Below, piece after piece: positions 8,524 to 18,458 of a DNA stretch of 64,000 nucleotides. The number at the start of each line of letters is the position of its first letter. Position 1 is the first letter of the stretch. The stretch lies in contig CAWCSA010000001.1 in assembly GCA_963798015.1 (NCBI GenBank), positions 316,224 to 380,223 on the forward strand. The letters run 5' to 3'. This stretch comes from Roseiarcus sp963798015. Its GTDB lineage: Bacteria > Pseudomonadota > Alphaproteobacteria > Rhizobiales > Beijerinckiaceae. The position numbers and the translations under genes were made by a program. The notes beneath the pieces are model-generated. The model saw only the letters and a program-made list of their open reading frames with translations, did not search any database and was not told where the DNA came from.

Positions 8524-11220
8524 CTACATGGAAGCTGAGCTTGCCGCGTCTTTCAGATCGCCGATCAACTCGGCTTCGATTTGGACGACAGGCGCGCCGA
8601 GCGAAGCAGCGGCACCTAGCGCCTTTTGTGCGTCCGCGGCCGAAGAGCAGCCGATCCGCAAGCTCAAGAGACGCCGTTTGTCGGCGAGCTGCCCAGCAAC
8701 ACCGATGTCCTGGGCCGTGGTTGGGCCGGCCCCCTTTGGCGGGGGCGGAGGCAGCGGTAACTGGGCCGGTCCTTTAGGCGATTCGCTAAATCCAAGCGTC
8801 TTCAACCAGTCTTTCGCTGTTTGGCTTTCGGCCTCCGCTAATAGCGTCTTTCCGTCGATCGGTAGTGTCGCGAGTTTACGAAGTTTGTCCCGCTGTCGGA
8901 CCCCATTTGCCGTGTAGACCGCACCCTGGTTATCGAAAGCGGTCTCGTCTTCGAGCTGGACGACCAGACGCCCCTGGTCGACGGCGCGAAGAATTGAAGC
9001 GCGGATGACGCTGGGATCGCGCACCAGCTTCAGCCCCTGCGCGCCGAGAAAGCGCCGCTGCAAGCTCTCCGTGGTCCGCACGTCCGGCATATCGACAAGC
9101 GGCACTGCCCCGCTGAACACGCGCTCGACGAAATAGTCCGGAGCGAGGCTGTCTGTGTCGGCGTAGACCAGCTTGCGATCTTCGACAAAAGCGCGGACGG
9201 CGTCTTGGCCGGAAGGGAGCTGTAGCGGTGAGGTATCGGGAGGCGCGATGAACCGCTCGTCCATCGTCAGGACGCCGTCGTCCGCTAGAACGAGACGATT
9301 GAAGGCTCTGGCTGTTTCCAGTCGGGCCGCTTTGATCAATTCCGGCTTCTGCTTCTTGAGCTGCTCGCGCGCGAGCTTGCCAGCTTCCGTGTTCGGCGTC
9401 TCCTCCTCGATGCTCTCAGCCGCTTTTAGCCTTTGCATGCGTTGCACAGCCTTCTCGAGTCCAGACCCATCTGAAGCGACGGCGAGTATCGCGTTCCGGT
9501 ACTCGCGCAAGATTTCGCTGCCCGGAGTGTCGTCCTTGTAGGCCACGAGCGACTTGGCGACGTCTTCGCCTTCGCAGAGCGCGATCTGCAACTCCGTTCG
9601 ATCGGGCGCCGCCTTGGCGTTGGAGGGCCAAGGCAAGAGCTTGGCAAAAGCGCCTTGAAAGGACTTCTGAGCGTCCGCCTTCAAACGATCGAGCGCATCA
9701 GCCCGTGGGATCTGGACCATCCGCTCTTCGATCTGCTTCAGGATGTTCGGCTCATAGCGGAACTGCCAGGCGTTGGCCGAGCCGCTCATCGGATAGATGT
9801 GCCAACAGGCGCCGGCAAGATGATCGAGCGCTTCGGCCGGCTCGGTTCCCGCTTCGTCGACACGAAGGACGGCAAGCGTGATGTCCGCCGGTCCCATGCC
9901 GCTGTGGGCTTCGAGAGGCAGGCTCTCCAGAAGCAGCGCCGATGCCGCACGCCTATGTGTGCCCCAATCGGACTGATCAAGTTCCCGAGCGTGGCCGAGC
10001 ACGTCCGCGCCGACCGCAGCACGAAACTTTTCACGATCCAGGCGTTGAAGCAGATCGGTCTGAAATCGGGCGACTCGCCCAGTCGATTTCACCGGCCGTA
10101 ATTATCTCTGGATCGTGCTTAGGATCGTCCCAAACACCGCGGACTATGCGGGCGAAGAGCCGCAACGTTCCGCGAGAGAGGTTGTAGTCCGGCAGCACGC
10201 GCAGACGTTCCTCCGCTGTCTTCAGGAGGCGCGGATGCAAGGGATAGCAGACCCGAATGCGCTCGGCGTACTGCGTTGATCGAGCGTCTTCAGGGACAAG
10301 GTTCGGGTGCTCGTCAGCGACGCGCTGGTAAAGCGCGTGATAGTCGGCCGATGCCTTTGCCGCTGCGTTCGGATCGACCGACTCGAACAGCCTTCGGATG
10401 ATCACTTGCGCGGTTTCATCGCCGATCGGCTCGATAACCGTCGCCTGACGGCCGGTCTGTTGTTCGATCACCTGGCCAAGGCGCGCAAGTTGGGCCGCGT
10501 TGTGAGCGTCGGCAGGCTGGTCTTTCGGATCGGTGATGACAAGGACCGTCTGCTTTCGCGTGGCCACAGCCGTCATGAGCGCCCGCAAGAAGCCAACGAA
10601 GTTGCCTAGCTCCTGTTGCGTCAGCTTCGCCATGTAGAGGACGAGTTCGTCCAACAGGATCAAGGTCGGCTCGTGAGGCAGAATCAACTCGATGAACGCT
10701 GCTTCTGGTGAAGCAGCGGCAGGTTTGCCGGCCCGAGCGCGTTCAGCGCGCTCGGGCCGCCCAGTAGGAATGCCAGTTCCGCGGCCAGGCTCCTGGCCTC
10801 TTGGTCGCCGTGCCGGGCGAAAATCGGATAGCCGGCGCCCTCCGCGTCGATGCCCCGCACGCAGACCGCCTTGGGCCTGCCCGCGGGCGGTAGGAGGTCC
10901 GTCCCAACGGTCGGATCGCCGATGTTCTGAGCGAGGTGCCACAGTGTCATCAGCGCGTGCGTCTTGCCGCCTCCGAAGCCTGTCGAAAGGCGAAGGATGG
11001 CTCCGCTATCGGTCGTCGACGCAAGCCGGCCGAACACGTCCCGGCAGAGTTTCGAGAGGGACGCGGTCGGGTGCGTGTTCTCGAAGAACCGCTTATGGTC
11101 TTTATAGATTTCCGGGCCTTCGTTCCGAATGAGCTTTCCGAAGCTCGCCGCGAATATGGCGTCGTCTAGCTCGCCCTGGCGAACATCGTCGCGTGGCTTG
11201 CTCCCATTCTTGACGCCCAT
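8524..11220 (-). pseudogene. DUF499 family P-loop ATPase, split by two frameshifts
   Basis: Three reading frames join into one DUF499-type protein of about 900 residues. The first frame (11220 to about 10720) has the Walker A LSTGFGGGKTHALMTL. The second (about 10720 to 10075) has the Walker B region PTLILLDELVLYMAKL. The third (about 10075 to 8524) has the long C-terminal part with a proline-rich linker LPLPPPPPKG. The breaks fall near 10720 (NALGPANLP to AAASPEAAF) and near 10075 (ITAGEID to RVARFQTDLL). In family loci this ATPase is encoded next to the DUF1156 methylase and the PLD-helicase. As read, no full-length product is possible unless the indels are sequence errors. Confidence 0.8.
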
Positions 11221-11437
11221 AGCCCAGCCCCGAACAACCGCATTTGCCGATTAGACGCTTTTCATTTCGACGGTCAACGAACCTAACTCGATTTTTGCCC
11301 ACTACGCCACGGTATTTGGTGAAGGCCGCGCTTCAAGGCATGCGGCGACCAATTCAGCGCTCGCCCTTAAACAAGTTTGGCGCGATCCGCGTCCGTTGAG
11401 ATAGCCCCGAAGCCCGACCCGAACGCATGGGAGCTGT
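11221..11437. other. Short gap between the HEPN and DUF499 genes
   Basis: This 217-base stretch holds no convincing gene. It is the likely site of a minus-strand promoter for the DUF499 gene, but no clear -35/-10 pair stands out. Confidence 0.3.
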
Positions 11438-12097
11438 CTAAGCGACGTCCGCCTCCAATTGATGGCCAAACAATAGGAGCTTTTGCAGGAACTCCTCGTA
11501 AGAGAAGGCTTCGGCAGAGGACTCTATGTGTTTGAGGATAGCGGACACGCAACGGCGAGCGAGCCTCCGGGCATCGACTTTTTCTGAGCCACCAATCCGG
11601 TCCATCTGTTTGCCGTGAATGAAATCGCTCCGCCTTTTGTAGAGGCGCTCGAAGGTCTTGCAAGCCTCACGATCGTCGAGAAGGCCTCCGACGCGCCACT
11701 TGAGCCGATCGCTCGCCCCGGGGTTATTTTTTTTTCGGCCACGCAATTGCTGACGCACCCTTGGGAAGTGATCTTCCGGTAGGCCGAGCGCGGCCTCAAT
11801 CGTGATGAGATGCGCCAAGAATTCATCAATGCCGTCGTCGAGGAACGCGCGAACAAGAAAGTGCTGCAGTGGGCGTCGCGTCGACCGTGCATCCCTGACA
11901 AATGTCGATAGCGCCCAGAGCGCCTCGCTCAATTTTTTTGCGAGTTGCGGGATTGCCTCATCGTTCAACGGCAACGTCATCGGTCGTTCCTCTTCGACCT
12001 CATTTCCGTTAGTGTCTGTGAAAATGACAGGCTCCCACGAGAGCGTATCCGCCTCATCAGGCAACACGGCGTTGCTAACGAAAATGTCGTCAGTCAC
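11438..12097 (-). CDS. HEPN (Apea-like) domain protein heading the cassette, probably 5'-truncated
   Basis: The readable part is 219 residues from a GTG at 12097. The C-terminal half contains FERLYKRRSDFIHGKQM, with the Arg-x4-His motif (RSDFIH) that marks HEPN ribonuclease domains of the Apea-like type. The frame stays open upstream to about 12165 (PWEDYVAYVEVDWRPF, no start codon), where it meets an IS21 istA remnant. The native N-terminus has therefore probably been lost. It lies 217 bases upstream of the DUF499 gene in the same orientation. HEPN proteins often act as RNases that kill or arrest infected cells, which is a plausible role here but not proven. Confidence 0.6.
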   Translation of the reverse strand: MTDDIFVSNAVLPDEADTLSWEPVIFTDTNGNEVEEERPMTLPLNDEAIPQLAKKLSEALWALSTFVRDARSTRRPLQHFLVRAFLDDGIDEFLAHLITIEAALGLPEDHFPRVRQQLRGRKKNNPGASDRLKWRVGGLLDDREACKTFERLYKRRSDFIHGKQMDRIGGSEKVDARRLARRCVSAILKHIESSAEAFSYEEFLQKLLLFGHQLEADVA

Positions 12098-12149
12098 CGT
12101 GTAGACGCATGGTACGCGAAATGGTCGCCAATCGACTTCAACATAGGCA

Positions 12150-12360
12150 ACGTAGTCCTCCCACGGTACCAGTCCGCGCCCGGCGGGTCGAACTTGCGGG
12201 CAAGGAGGGAGGCGGCGCCCTTGCAGTTGAAGACGCCCAGTTCGACGGCTCGGGCCGAGACCGCCTCGAGGCGGGTCGGGTCCAGGCCGGCTTCATTTCG
12301 GAATGGTGGCCGGGATCAAATCGGAACGGTGGCCGACATCAAATCGGAATCCCTGGCCGG
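12150..12360 (-). mobile_element. IS21-family remnant: istA 3' end and terminal repeats
   Basis: A minus-strand frame reads TRLEAVSARAVELGVFN then CKGAASLLARKFD, matching the usual IstA C-terminus (compare ERAIEIGARTYGSVK and SILDNKLDQ in the copy at 42.5 kb). Beside it the unit ATCAAATCGGAA-(C)-GGTGGCCG occurs twice at about 12313-12350, like the multiple transposase-binding repeats at IS21 ends. The remnant abuts the truncated 5' end of the HEPN gene. Confidence 0.55.
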
Positions 12361-12980
12361 ATTGCGTTGGAATTCGCATGCTAAACACGCGGGAGTTGCT
12401 CGACGCTTCGGCTACCATATGGCTACCGGAAATGCCGGCCCTCGCCTGCACCGCAGACGATTCGTGCGGCGAAAGCGAACACCATTCGTAGGCCATCTTT
12501 GACCCCAATGTGCGTCGGAAGAAGGGTAAGGTCTAAGGCAAGGGATGTCTGAGCAGCTGCGGTCTTGAAATTCGGTCTCCGCCGTCACGGCTAGTCCCGT
12601 CGCCTCCCGCAGTCCTGATACTGGTGCAATTTCTCGTTTTTGTATCGGTCTCCGTCCCAGCTAGTCCCGTTAAGTTGGGTAGCAAACCCGGTAGCAATCT
12701 ACGCTCGTTAGGGCAGAGCCCGCCTGGAGGCATTGAAATCGGTCGCCACAGAACGGAGGGCGTCGGCAGTCGCCGCAACCAGCTGATATGGACACACACG
12801 CGCCGCGCCATCGCGGCTTCAAGGATGACGAAGCCGGCACGCTGCAGGTGGTGCTCGACAAGCGTTCAACGGCGATCGTCGCCAATGCGCCTCTGCGGCC
12901 CATAGCAGACCCATAGGTCAGCTTGCTACAGCATGCTTCCCATCGCGACGGCACGCAGCCACAGCCCTTCGCATCGTGTT
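12361..12980. other. Gene-free stretch upstream of the tRNA fragment
   Basis: No frame here looks like a conserved gene. Near 12660-12700 the sequence has two copies of GGTAGCAA. A short plus-strand frame ending at about 12914 reads DDEAGTLQVVLDKRST. Neither gives a firm identification. Confidence 0.3.
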
Positions 12981-13030
12981 CCCGCCTGTTAATCGAATGG
13001 TCGCAGGTTCGAAAATCCTGCTCGGGGAGC
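12981..13030 (+). tRNA. 3'-half fragment of tRNA-Asn (possible attachment-site remnant)
   Basis: The sequence holds an anticodon-loop-like CTGTTAATC (anticodon GTT, Asn), then a variable region and the T-arm GGTCGCAGGTTCG...CCTGC, then an acceptor-strand-like TCGGGGAGC. The T-loop carries two extra bases (TTCGAAAATCC instead of TTCGAATCC). No acceptor 5' strand or D-arm is found upstream, so this is a fragment, not a working tRNA. Integrated elements commonly leave such 3' tRNA halves at their ends. Confidence 0.6.
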
Positions 13031-13156
13031 GAAAATCACCACCGTGCAGAGGCTGGCGCCGCCAACAAGTCCCAGGCGAACGAAATCTCCGCGATGCATG
13101 ACGCGCTCCTCGCTTCCGACCACGCCCGCGCTCCGACATTTGTAACTGCTTTCAGA

Positions 13157-13163
13157 TTCAGGG
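13157..13163. repeat. Left 7-bp target-site duplication of the first IS21 copy
   Basis: TTCAGGG lies directly outside the left inverted repeat. The identical heptamer lies directly outside the right inverted repeat at 15658-15664. Confidence 0.85.
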
Positions 13164-13317
13164 TGTCAATGATCACGGAAACGGGACCCCGGATTTTCAC
13201 CGAAAATGGACCCCTTGTTGAGACGGGCGCGGACGGCGGCGATCGCCCCGGCGAAGCTGGTCGGGGTTGCGCAGCCAGGGCGATCGCGGCTGGGTGAGGC
13301 GCGGATTTTTGGAGAGG

Positions 13318-14046
13318 TCAGGCTCGGTTTTTGAAGCGCCAGCTTTCGTTTCCGGTCTCGACGATGTCGCAGTGATGCGTGAGGCGATCGAGCAAGGCCG
13401 TTGTCATTTTGGGATCGCCGAAGACGCTCGGCCATTCTCCGAAGGCGAGATTGGTGGTGACGATAACCGAGGTTCGCTCATAGAGCCTGCTGACGAGATG
13501 GAAGAGCAACTGTCCGCCCGACTGGGCGAAGGGGAGATAGCCCAGTTCGTCGAAGACGACGAAGTCAAGCCGAGTGAGGTGATCGGCGATGCGGCCCTGT
13601 CGACCGGCTCGGGTCTCGGCCTCGAGCTGGTTGACGAGATCGACGGTGGTGAAGAACCGCCCCCGCGATCCGGCTCGGATGCAGTTTCTTGCGATGGCGA
13701 TCGCAAGATGGCTTTTCCCGGTTCCCGTTCCGCCGATCAGCACGGCGTTGCGCTGCTGGGCGAGGAAAGCGCCGGAGGCGAGGTCGCGGACGAGCGCCTC
13801 GTTGATCGGCGTGTCCTTGAAGGTGAAGTCGTCCACGTCCTTGGCGAGCGGCAGCCTGGCGATGGTGAGCTGATACTTGATTGAGCGCGCCTGCTTTTCC
13901 GAGATCTCGGCCCTCAAGAGATCGCCGACGAATCGTTGAGGTTCATGGCTCCGCTTGACGGCGACGGAAAGCGTCTCGTCGTAGGCCGCCTTCATGCCGT
14001 AGAGCTTGAGCGTCCCCATCATGTCGAGGACTTCGGTTCTTTCCAT
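13318..14046 (-). CDS. istB: IS21 helper ATPase IstB (copy 1)
   Basis: This is a 242-residue AAA+ ATPase that loads and stimulates the IstA transposase. Walker A is GGTGTGKSHLA and Walker B is FVVFDELGYLPF, with the family N-terminus MMGTLKLYGMKAAYDE. The ATG at 14046 was chosen because the upstream extension is shadow reading inside istA. It lies two bases after the istA stop, which is typical coupling. Confidence 0.9.
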   Translation of the reverse strand: MERTEVLDMMGTLKLYGMKAAYDETLSVAVKRSHEPQRFVGDLLRAEISEKQARSIKYQLTIARLPLAKDVDDFTFKDTPINEALVRDLASGAFLAQQRNAVLIGGTGTGKSHLAIAIARNCIRAGSRGRFFTTVDLVNQLEAETRAGRQGRIADHLTRLDFVVFDELGYLPFAQSGGQLLFHLVSRLYERTSVIVTTNLAFGEWPSVFGDPKMTTALLDRLTHHCDIVETGNESWRFKNRA

Positions 14047-14048
14047 CG

Positions 14049-15545
14049 TCAGGCGCTCCTGAGGGCGTCGTAGCGGGCGCAATCGGCGACCGGCACATGG
14101 GCGAGACGCAGGTTTGCCGGGGTCATGATGGTCGCGACCGGTCCGGGATCGCGCCGCCGGGCCAGAATGTTGAGAACGACGTCGGCGGAATGGACGCCCT
14201 CGGCGAGCGCCTGGCCGCTGGCCGCCTCGACTTCCGAAAGGCCATCGGTCAGCACGGCGGCGAGAATCTTGACCATCTGCCGATCGCCATCGTCGGAGCC
14301 CGCCAGCCTGCGCCGAATGCGCTCCAGGGCGCCGGGCAGGACCCAATCCTTGAACGGCGCGCCATTGCGGAGCGCGCCCGGCTTGCGGGTCAGGACCGGC
14401 ACGTAATGCCAGGGATCGTAGATCGTTTTGCCGCGGCCGAAGGTGCGCTGATGCTCGGCGACAATCCGCCCGTCCTGACGGATGGCGACCCGGTCGGCAT
14501 AAGCGTGAATCTCAACTGGGCGACCGACCGCGCTGGCGTTGACCGAGTATTTGTTGTTGTCGAACCGCACCAGGCAGGTCTTCGACACCGAGGCGGGCAG
14601 GGCGTGGAAACCATCGAACCGGCCGCGATAGGGGATCAGCCTCGGTCGCTCCTCCTCGAACACTTCCCAGATCGTCCGATCCGGCCATTCGGTATGGGGA
14701 TGGGCTTTTGCCCAGACCAGACATCGGTCGAGCAGCCAGCCGTTGAGTTCGTCATAGCTTTTGAAGCGGGGCTTCGGCGTGAAGAACCGCTCACGCACGA
14801 GACCCACCTGGTTTTCGACCTGACCCTTCTCCCATCCCGAAGCCGGCGTGCAAGCGACCGGCTCGACCAGATGATGCGAGCACATCTGAACGAAGCGGCG
14901 ATTGTATTGCCGCGCCTTGCCGACGAACACCGCGTCGACCGCGGTTTTCATGTTGTCATAAATCCCGCGCGCGCAGTTGCCCTTGAAAAAGGCGAAGGCG
15001 CGCTCGTGCGCGTCGAACACCATCTCCTGGCTCTCGCGAGGATAGGCGCGCACGAACATCATCCGGCTGTGACAGAGCCGGACATGCGCGACCTTCAACG
15101 TCGTCGTCACGCCGCCGATCAGGGCGATCTCGTGACTCCAATCGAACTGGTAGGCTTCGCCCGGCGCAAAACTCAGCGGGATGTAGGCGTCTGCTGTCGT
15201 GCTTGCACGCTTCTCCCGCCAGGCGATCGCATACCGCCTGACGGCCGCGTAGCTGCCTCCGTATCCAAGAGCGCGAAGCTCTTCAAAGATCCGGATCAGC
15301 GTCAGGCGTTCTCGCGGCGCCCGAGCGTCGTTCTGATCCAGAAGAGCCTCGAGCGGTTCTCGCCACGGGCCAATCCGGGGAAGCGGTTGCTGTGAGCGCT
15401 CGTAATGAAACTCGGTCGCGTTCGACCGAATGATTTTCCGAACCACTTTCCGGGAAACGCGCAGGTCCCGGCAAATCTCCTTGATCGCCCTCCCCTGCAA
15501 AAAATAAGCCCGACGTATCTTCGCGATCGTTTCCACAACAAGCAT
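14049..15545 (-). CDS. istA: IS21 transposase IstA (copy 1)
   Basis: This is a 498-residue DDE transposase of the IS21 type. An N-terminal helix-turn-helix (AIKEICRDLRVSRKVVRK, about residues 18-35) precedes the integrase core with SFAPGEAYQFDWSHE (first Asp), NCARGIYDNMKTAVD (second Asp) and WEKGQVENQVG (Glu). The length is normal for the family and the frame is unbroken, so it should be active. Confidence 0.9.
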   Translation of the reverse strand: MLVVETIAKIRRAYFLQGRAIKEICRDLRVSRKVVRKIIRSNATEFHYERSQQPLPRIGPWREPLEALLDQNDARAPRERLTLIRIFEELRALGYGGSYAAVRRYAIAWREKRASTTADAYIPLSFAPGEAYQFDWSHEIALIGGVTTTLKVAHVRLCHSRMMFVRAYPRESQEMVFDAHERAFAFFKGNCARGIYDNMKTAVDAVFVGKARQYNRRFVQMCSHHLVEPVACTPASGWEKGQVENQVGLVRERFFTPKPRFKSYDELNGWLLDRCLVWAKAHPHTEWPDRTIWEVFEEERPRLIPYRGRFDGFHALPASVSKTCLVRFDNNKYSVNASAVGRPVEIHAYADRVAIRQDGRIVAEHQRTFGRGKTIYDPWHYVPVLTRKPGALRNGAPFKDWVLPGALERIRRRLAGSDDGDRQMVKILAAVLTDGLSEVEAASGQALAEGVHSADVVLNILARRRDPGPVATIMTPANLRLAHVPVADCARYDALRSA

Positions 15546-15657
15546 TCCAATCCAGCCCTCCAGTCATCGGAAGGCCAATGTGAACCCGGCGCCGCCAGGG
15601 TTCCGATTGGATGCAAATCAGCCCCGTAGCGGGGTCCCTATTCCATGAACAATCACA

Positions 15658-15664
15658 TTCAGGG
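15658..15664. repeat. Right 7-bp target-site duplication of the first IS21 copy
   Basis: TTCAGGG immediately follows the right end CACA, identical to 13157-13163. Confidence 0.85.
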
Positions 15665-16116
15665 GACGAGTGGCCATCGGCCAGCGCTCAAGTACTTCGC
15701 TGTCTCATCACGTCGGTCGGCGACGGCGAGTTGTTCTTTACAAATTCGGCTTGGGTCGATCGCGGACTTCGTTTTGAGGAGCACTGCGAAGTAGCTTTCA
15801 CGAAACATTTGAGGGAGTGCCCAGTTCATCCTGCCTGGCGAGCCAACGAGCCCCTAAACCCCTCCCCTGAAACCGGCACCGGAGGCCCTCTCTCCAACGA
15901 TTTCTTTTGGGAATCATCTCGCCGGCGGCCGTATCCAGGCAATGGATTGCTGGATTGCGGCGCCCTGTCAGTCGTTGTTCTTTCGCTCACAATTTCAAGA
16001 GGTTAAGCACAAAGGGTGCGCTTTGGTGGCGATCGCAACGCTGTCGCAACATTTGTTCTACGAGCCTGCCCGTCCGCTTTGGAGCCTCCGGCGGGCATTC
16101 GCGAATGGGTGGCGCC
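15665..16116. other. Gene-free flank
   Basis: No frame of this 450-base stretch shows a recognisable protein, RNA or repeat. It is the right half of the sequence interrupted by the first IS21 copy. Confidence 0.3.
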
Positions 16117-17019
16117 TTATTCCGCGAGTGCGCTGGAGGGCTCGGCGATAGACTCCTGCGGCTGCGCAGCCGCCGTCTGCTGGGGCGCAGGGGCGGGCGT
16201 GGGGTTGGCGGCGCCGGTCTGCACGGGGCGCACCCCCGGCTTACTCAGGAAGGCATCCCACTGCTCCTTTGTGCCGTAGAAGGCGTCCTTATCGACGTCG
16301 CCTCCGATGCCCGGGACCCGGCCGTCGGATTGATACTGCCAGAAATGCCAGGCGCGCGAGCCGTACTTCACGGCAGGATGGTGTTTGGTCGAGCGCACCC
16401 AGATCGGATAGTCCATCAACGCGCCGTTGGAAAGATTCGCCTCGTAGAAATCGACGGTCGTATAGATGATCGGCCGTTTGCGGTAATGGCGCTCCATCTC
16501 CTGCAGCATGATCTGCATGTCGGCGATGGCCTCGTCTTGGGCGACATGGCGGCGGCAGGTCGGTGAGGTTGGCGTCGCCTCGGCGTCGAGCACCGGCGGG
16601 AGCGCGTCGTCCTCGACTGGCGCATTCTGTTCGAAGTAGTTGATTTCCTCGAGCGGCGGACGGCACCAATACACGAAGTGATAGGCGCCATGGGGGACGC
16701 CAGCGGCCTTGGCCCCCTCCCAGTTCGCTTGAAAGCGCGCGTCGGCGCGGTCGCCGCCCTCGGTCGCCTTGATCCAGGCGAATTTGACGCCGCTGTTGGC
16801 GACCGCGTTCCAATCGATATCGCCCTGGAACTTGGACACGTCGATGCCGTGGATCGGGTAGTCCTTCGGCTTGAGATGGTTGCTCGAAAAGACGTTGCCC
16901 GAGAAGACCCGGTCAGATTCCAGCGGGCCGGCACCGCCGCAACCCGAGACCAGCGCGGCCATCGCAAGCGCCGCATAGCCGAAGGGCCGAGAAACCAGCC
17001 GCTTGAGCCTGGACATCAT
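16117..17019 (-). CDS. GH25 family lysozyme, predicted lipoprotein
   Basis: The protein has about 300 residues. ATG at 17019 gives a positively charged start, a hydrophobic segment (YAALAMAALVSGC) and a lipobox ending in Cys, so a membrane-anchored lipoprotein is likely. The catalytic domain starts HGIDVSKFQGDIDWNAV, the GH25 signature with the catalytic Asp. It continues with KFAWIKATEG, HGAYHFVYW, PPVLDAEA (second acidic residue) and AWHFWQYQSDG. GH25 enzymes cleave the MurNAc-GlcNAc bond of peptidoglycan. The C-terminus is Pro/Ala/Gln-rich and probably disordered. No linked cell-wall genes are present, so it looks like isolated cargo. Confidence 0.85.
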   Translation of the reverse strand: MMSRLKRLVSRPFGYAALAMAALVSGCGGAGPLESDRVFSGNVFSSNHLKPKDYPIHGIDVSKFQGDIDWNAVANSGVKFAWIKATEGGDRADARFQANWEGAKAAGVPHGAYHFVYWCRPPLEEINYFEQNAPVEDDALPPVLDAEATPTSPTCRRHVAQDEAIADMQIMLQEMERHYRKRPIIYTTVDFYEANLSNGALMDYPIWVRSTKHHPAVKYGSRAWHFWQYQSDGRVPGIGGDVDKDAFYGTKEQWDAFLSKPGVRPVQTGAANPTPAPAPQQTAAAQPQESIAEPSSALAE

Positions 17020-17216
17020 TCGCCTTGTCCCCCACCCTCCCCGCACGCGCCGCCGGCCAAGACAAATATTACGAACGCACGGCGGACAAATTCAAGAGCG
17101 ATCGCCGTAAGACTCCGTTACCAGCCCCGCCCACGAGGCTCAAGCGGCTCGAGGCCCATGGCCACTGCGAGCAATTTCCAGCTGCCCTCGTCCTTGTAAC
17201 TTAGAGCGGAATCCGT

Positions 17217-18192
17217 TCAGGTTGTGTCGTGGAGGGGGAGTTCAGCGGGGTCATAGCCGCAGGTCTGGAAGTAATTTTCGCATTCGTCCCGCTTGAAGAG
17301 GCCGGCGGCGCTCTCCAGGACGGCGATGAGGCCGGCAATGGTGCGCTCGGCCAATTTTCGCAGCCCGGCCTTCAGCTCGGATATCGCCATCTCGATGGGG
17401 TTGAAGTCCGGGCTATAGGGCGGCAGGTATCGCACCGTGCAGTTTTTCTTGGCCAGGATTTCCGCCACTCTCGGGCTCTTGTGGGCCTTGAGATTGTCGA
17501 GCACGACGATGTCGCCCTCCTCCAAGGTTGGCAAGAGACAATGCTCAAGCCAAGCCTCGAACGTCGCGGCGTTCATGGCGTGGTCCATAGGCCTTGGGCA
17601 AGACAGCGCCTCTCAGGCGCAGGCCGAAGACGAAGGTGATCGCTTTGTAATGGCCGTGCGGAACACCGCAGCGCAGACGTCGCCCGCGTCGTCGCCGACC
17701 GTAACGGCGCGCCATGTTGGTCGCCGCCGCGGTTTCGTCGACGAACACCAGTTTCAGCGGATCGAGGTCGAGTTGACCATCGAACCACCGCCGCCGCCGT
17801 TCGAGGACGTCGGGCCGGTCCTGTTCGCCCGCATGCGCCGACTTTTTTTGAGCGTGATGTCGTGGCGGTCGAAAAACCGCCAGATCATCGACGGCGACAC
17901 CTTCTCGCCCCGCGTACGATCCAAACGAGCACAGATTTCGGTCAGCGTCAGGTCAGGCTCGCGCCGGTGAAGGCGCAAAAGGTAATCCGCATGCGCCTCC
18001 ACACGCTTCGAACGCGTGTCGCCGCCCATCGGCAGCGGCGCATAGCTGCCGCGCTCGCGCAGCGCCGCCACCCACCGGATCGCGCTGGCAAAGCTAATCC
18101 CAAACCGCCGCGCCGCCACCCGGGCAACTCATGCCTTCCTCGCCAACCGCCGAAACCACCCGCTTGCGCAAATCCACCGATAAAGGCCCCAT
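17217..18192 (-). pseudogene. IS630-family transposase, multiply frameshifted
   Basis: The reading starts at ATG 18192 (MGPLSVDLRKRVVSAV), shifts near 18125, continues as AARRFGISFASAIRW and a helix-turn-helix region, and shifts again near 17800. The LKLVFVDETAAATN Asp motif follows. After a third shift near 17590 comes HAMNAATFEAWLEHCL ... EGDIVVLDNLKAHKS ... PPYSPDFNPIEMAIS, which are the second Asp and the Glu of the DDE triad. All catalytic motifs survive but not in one frame, so the copy is dead unless recoded. A short relative is at 40410-40472. Confidence 0.8.
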
Positions 18193-18458
18193 CTCGCGCC
18201 GCCTCCAATTCGGCGCAGCTCAAGAATCAGATTTTCTCCGATTCGGGAATCCCGAAGCAATTCAACCCGCGCGGAAAGCGCTCTATTTTGCGCATCGTCG
18301 TGGATTGCGACCGCCGCAACGCGCGCCGACAGTGCGCCGCAGCGATGTTGATGTTGCCCAGCCGGCGAAGAGTTGGGGATTGGCGAATCATCCAATTCGA
18401 TCCGGCGTGAAACGCATGGTTAGGACTCTTTCGGCAGGATCGACGACACAGTCTGCCC

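Larger units (their letters stand above)
13164..15657 (-). mobile_element. Complete IS21-family insertion sequence (copy 1)
   Basis: This 2494-bp element begins TGTCAATGATCACGG. It ends with its imperfect inverted repeat GGGGTCCCTATTCC...CACA (15631-15657), with 21 of 27 positions matching. It is flanked by 7-bp direct repeats TTCAGGG, as expected for IS21 transposition. It carries istA and istB with intact frames, so it may still be mobile. A second repeat of the GGACCCC type lies just inside the left end (about 13200-13215), as in other IS21 ends. Confidence 0.9.

Noticed and set aside
11221..11437. Small gene between the HEPN and DUF499 genes
   Set aside because: Frames here have no start, ribosome site or protein-like composition.
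1323..12097. DISARM or BREX system
   Set aside because: No DUF1998 protein, BrxC/PglZ or 5-methylcytosine methylase is present. The DUF499/DUF1156 pair defines a different cassette.
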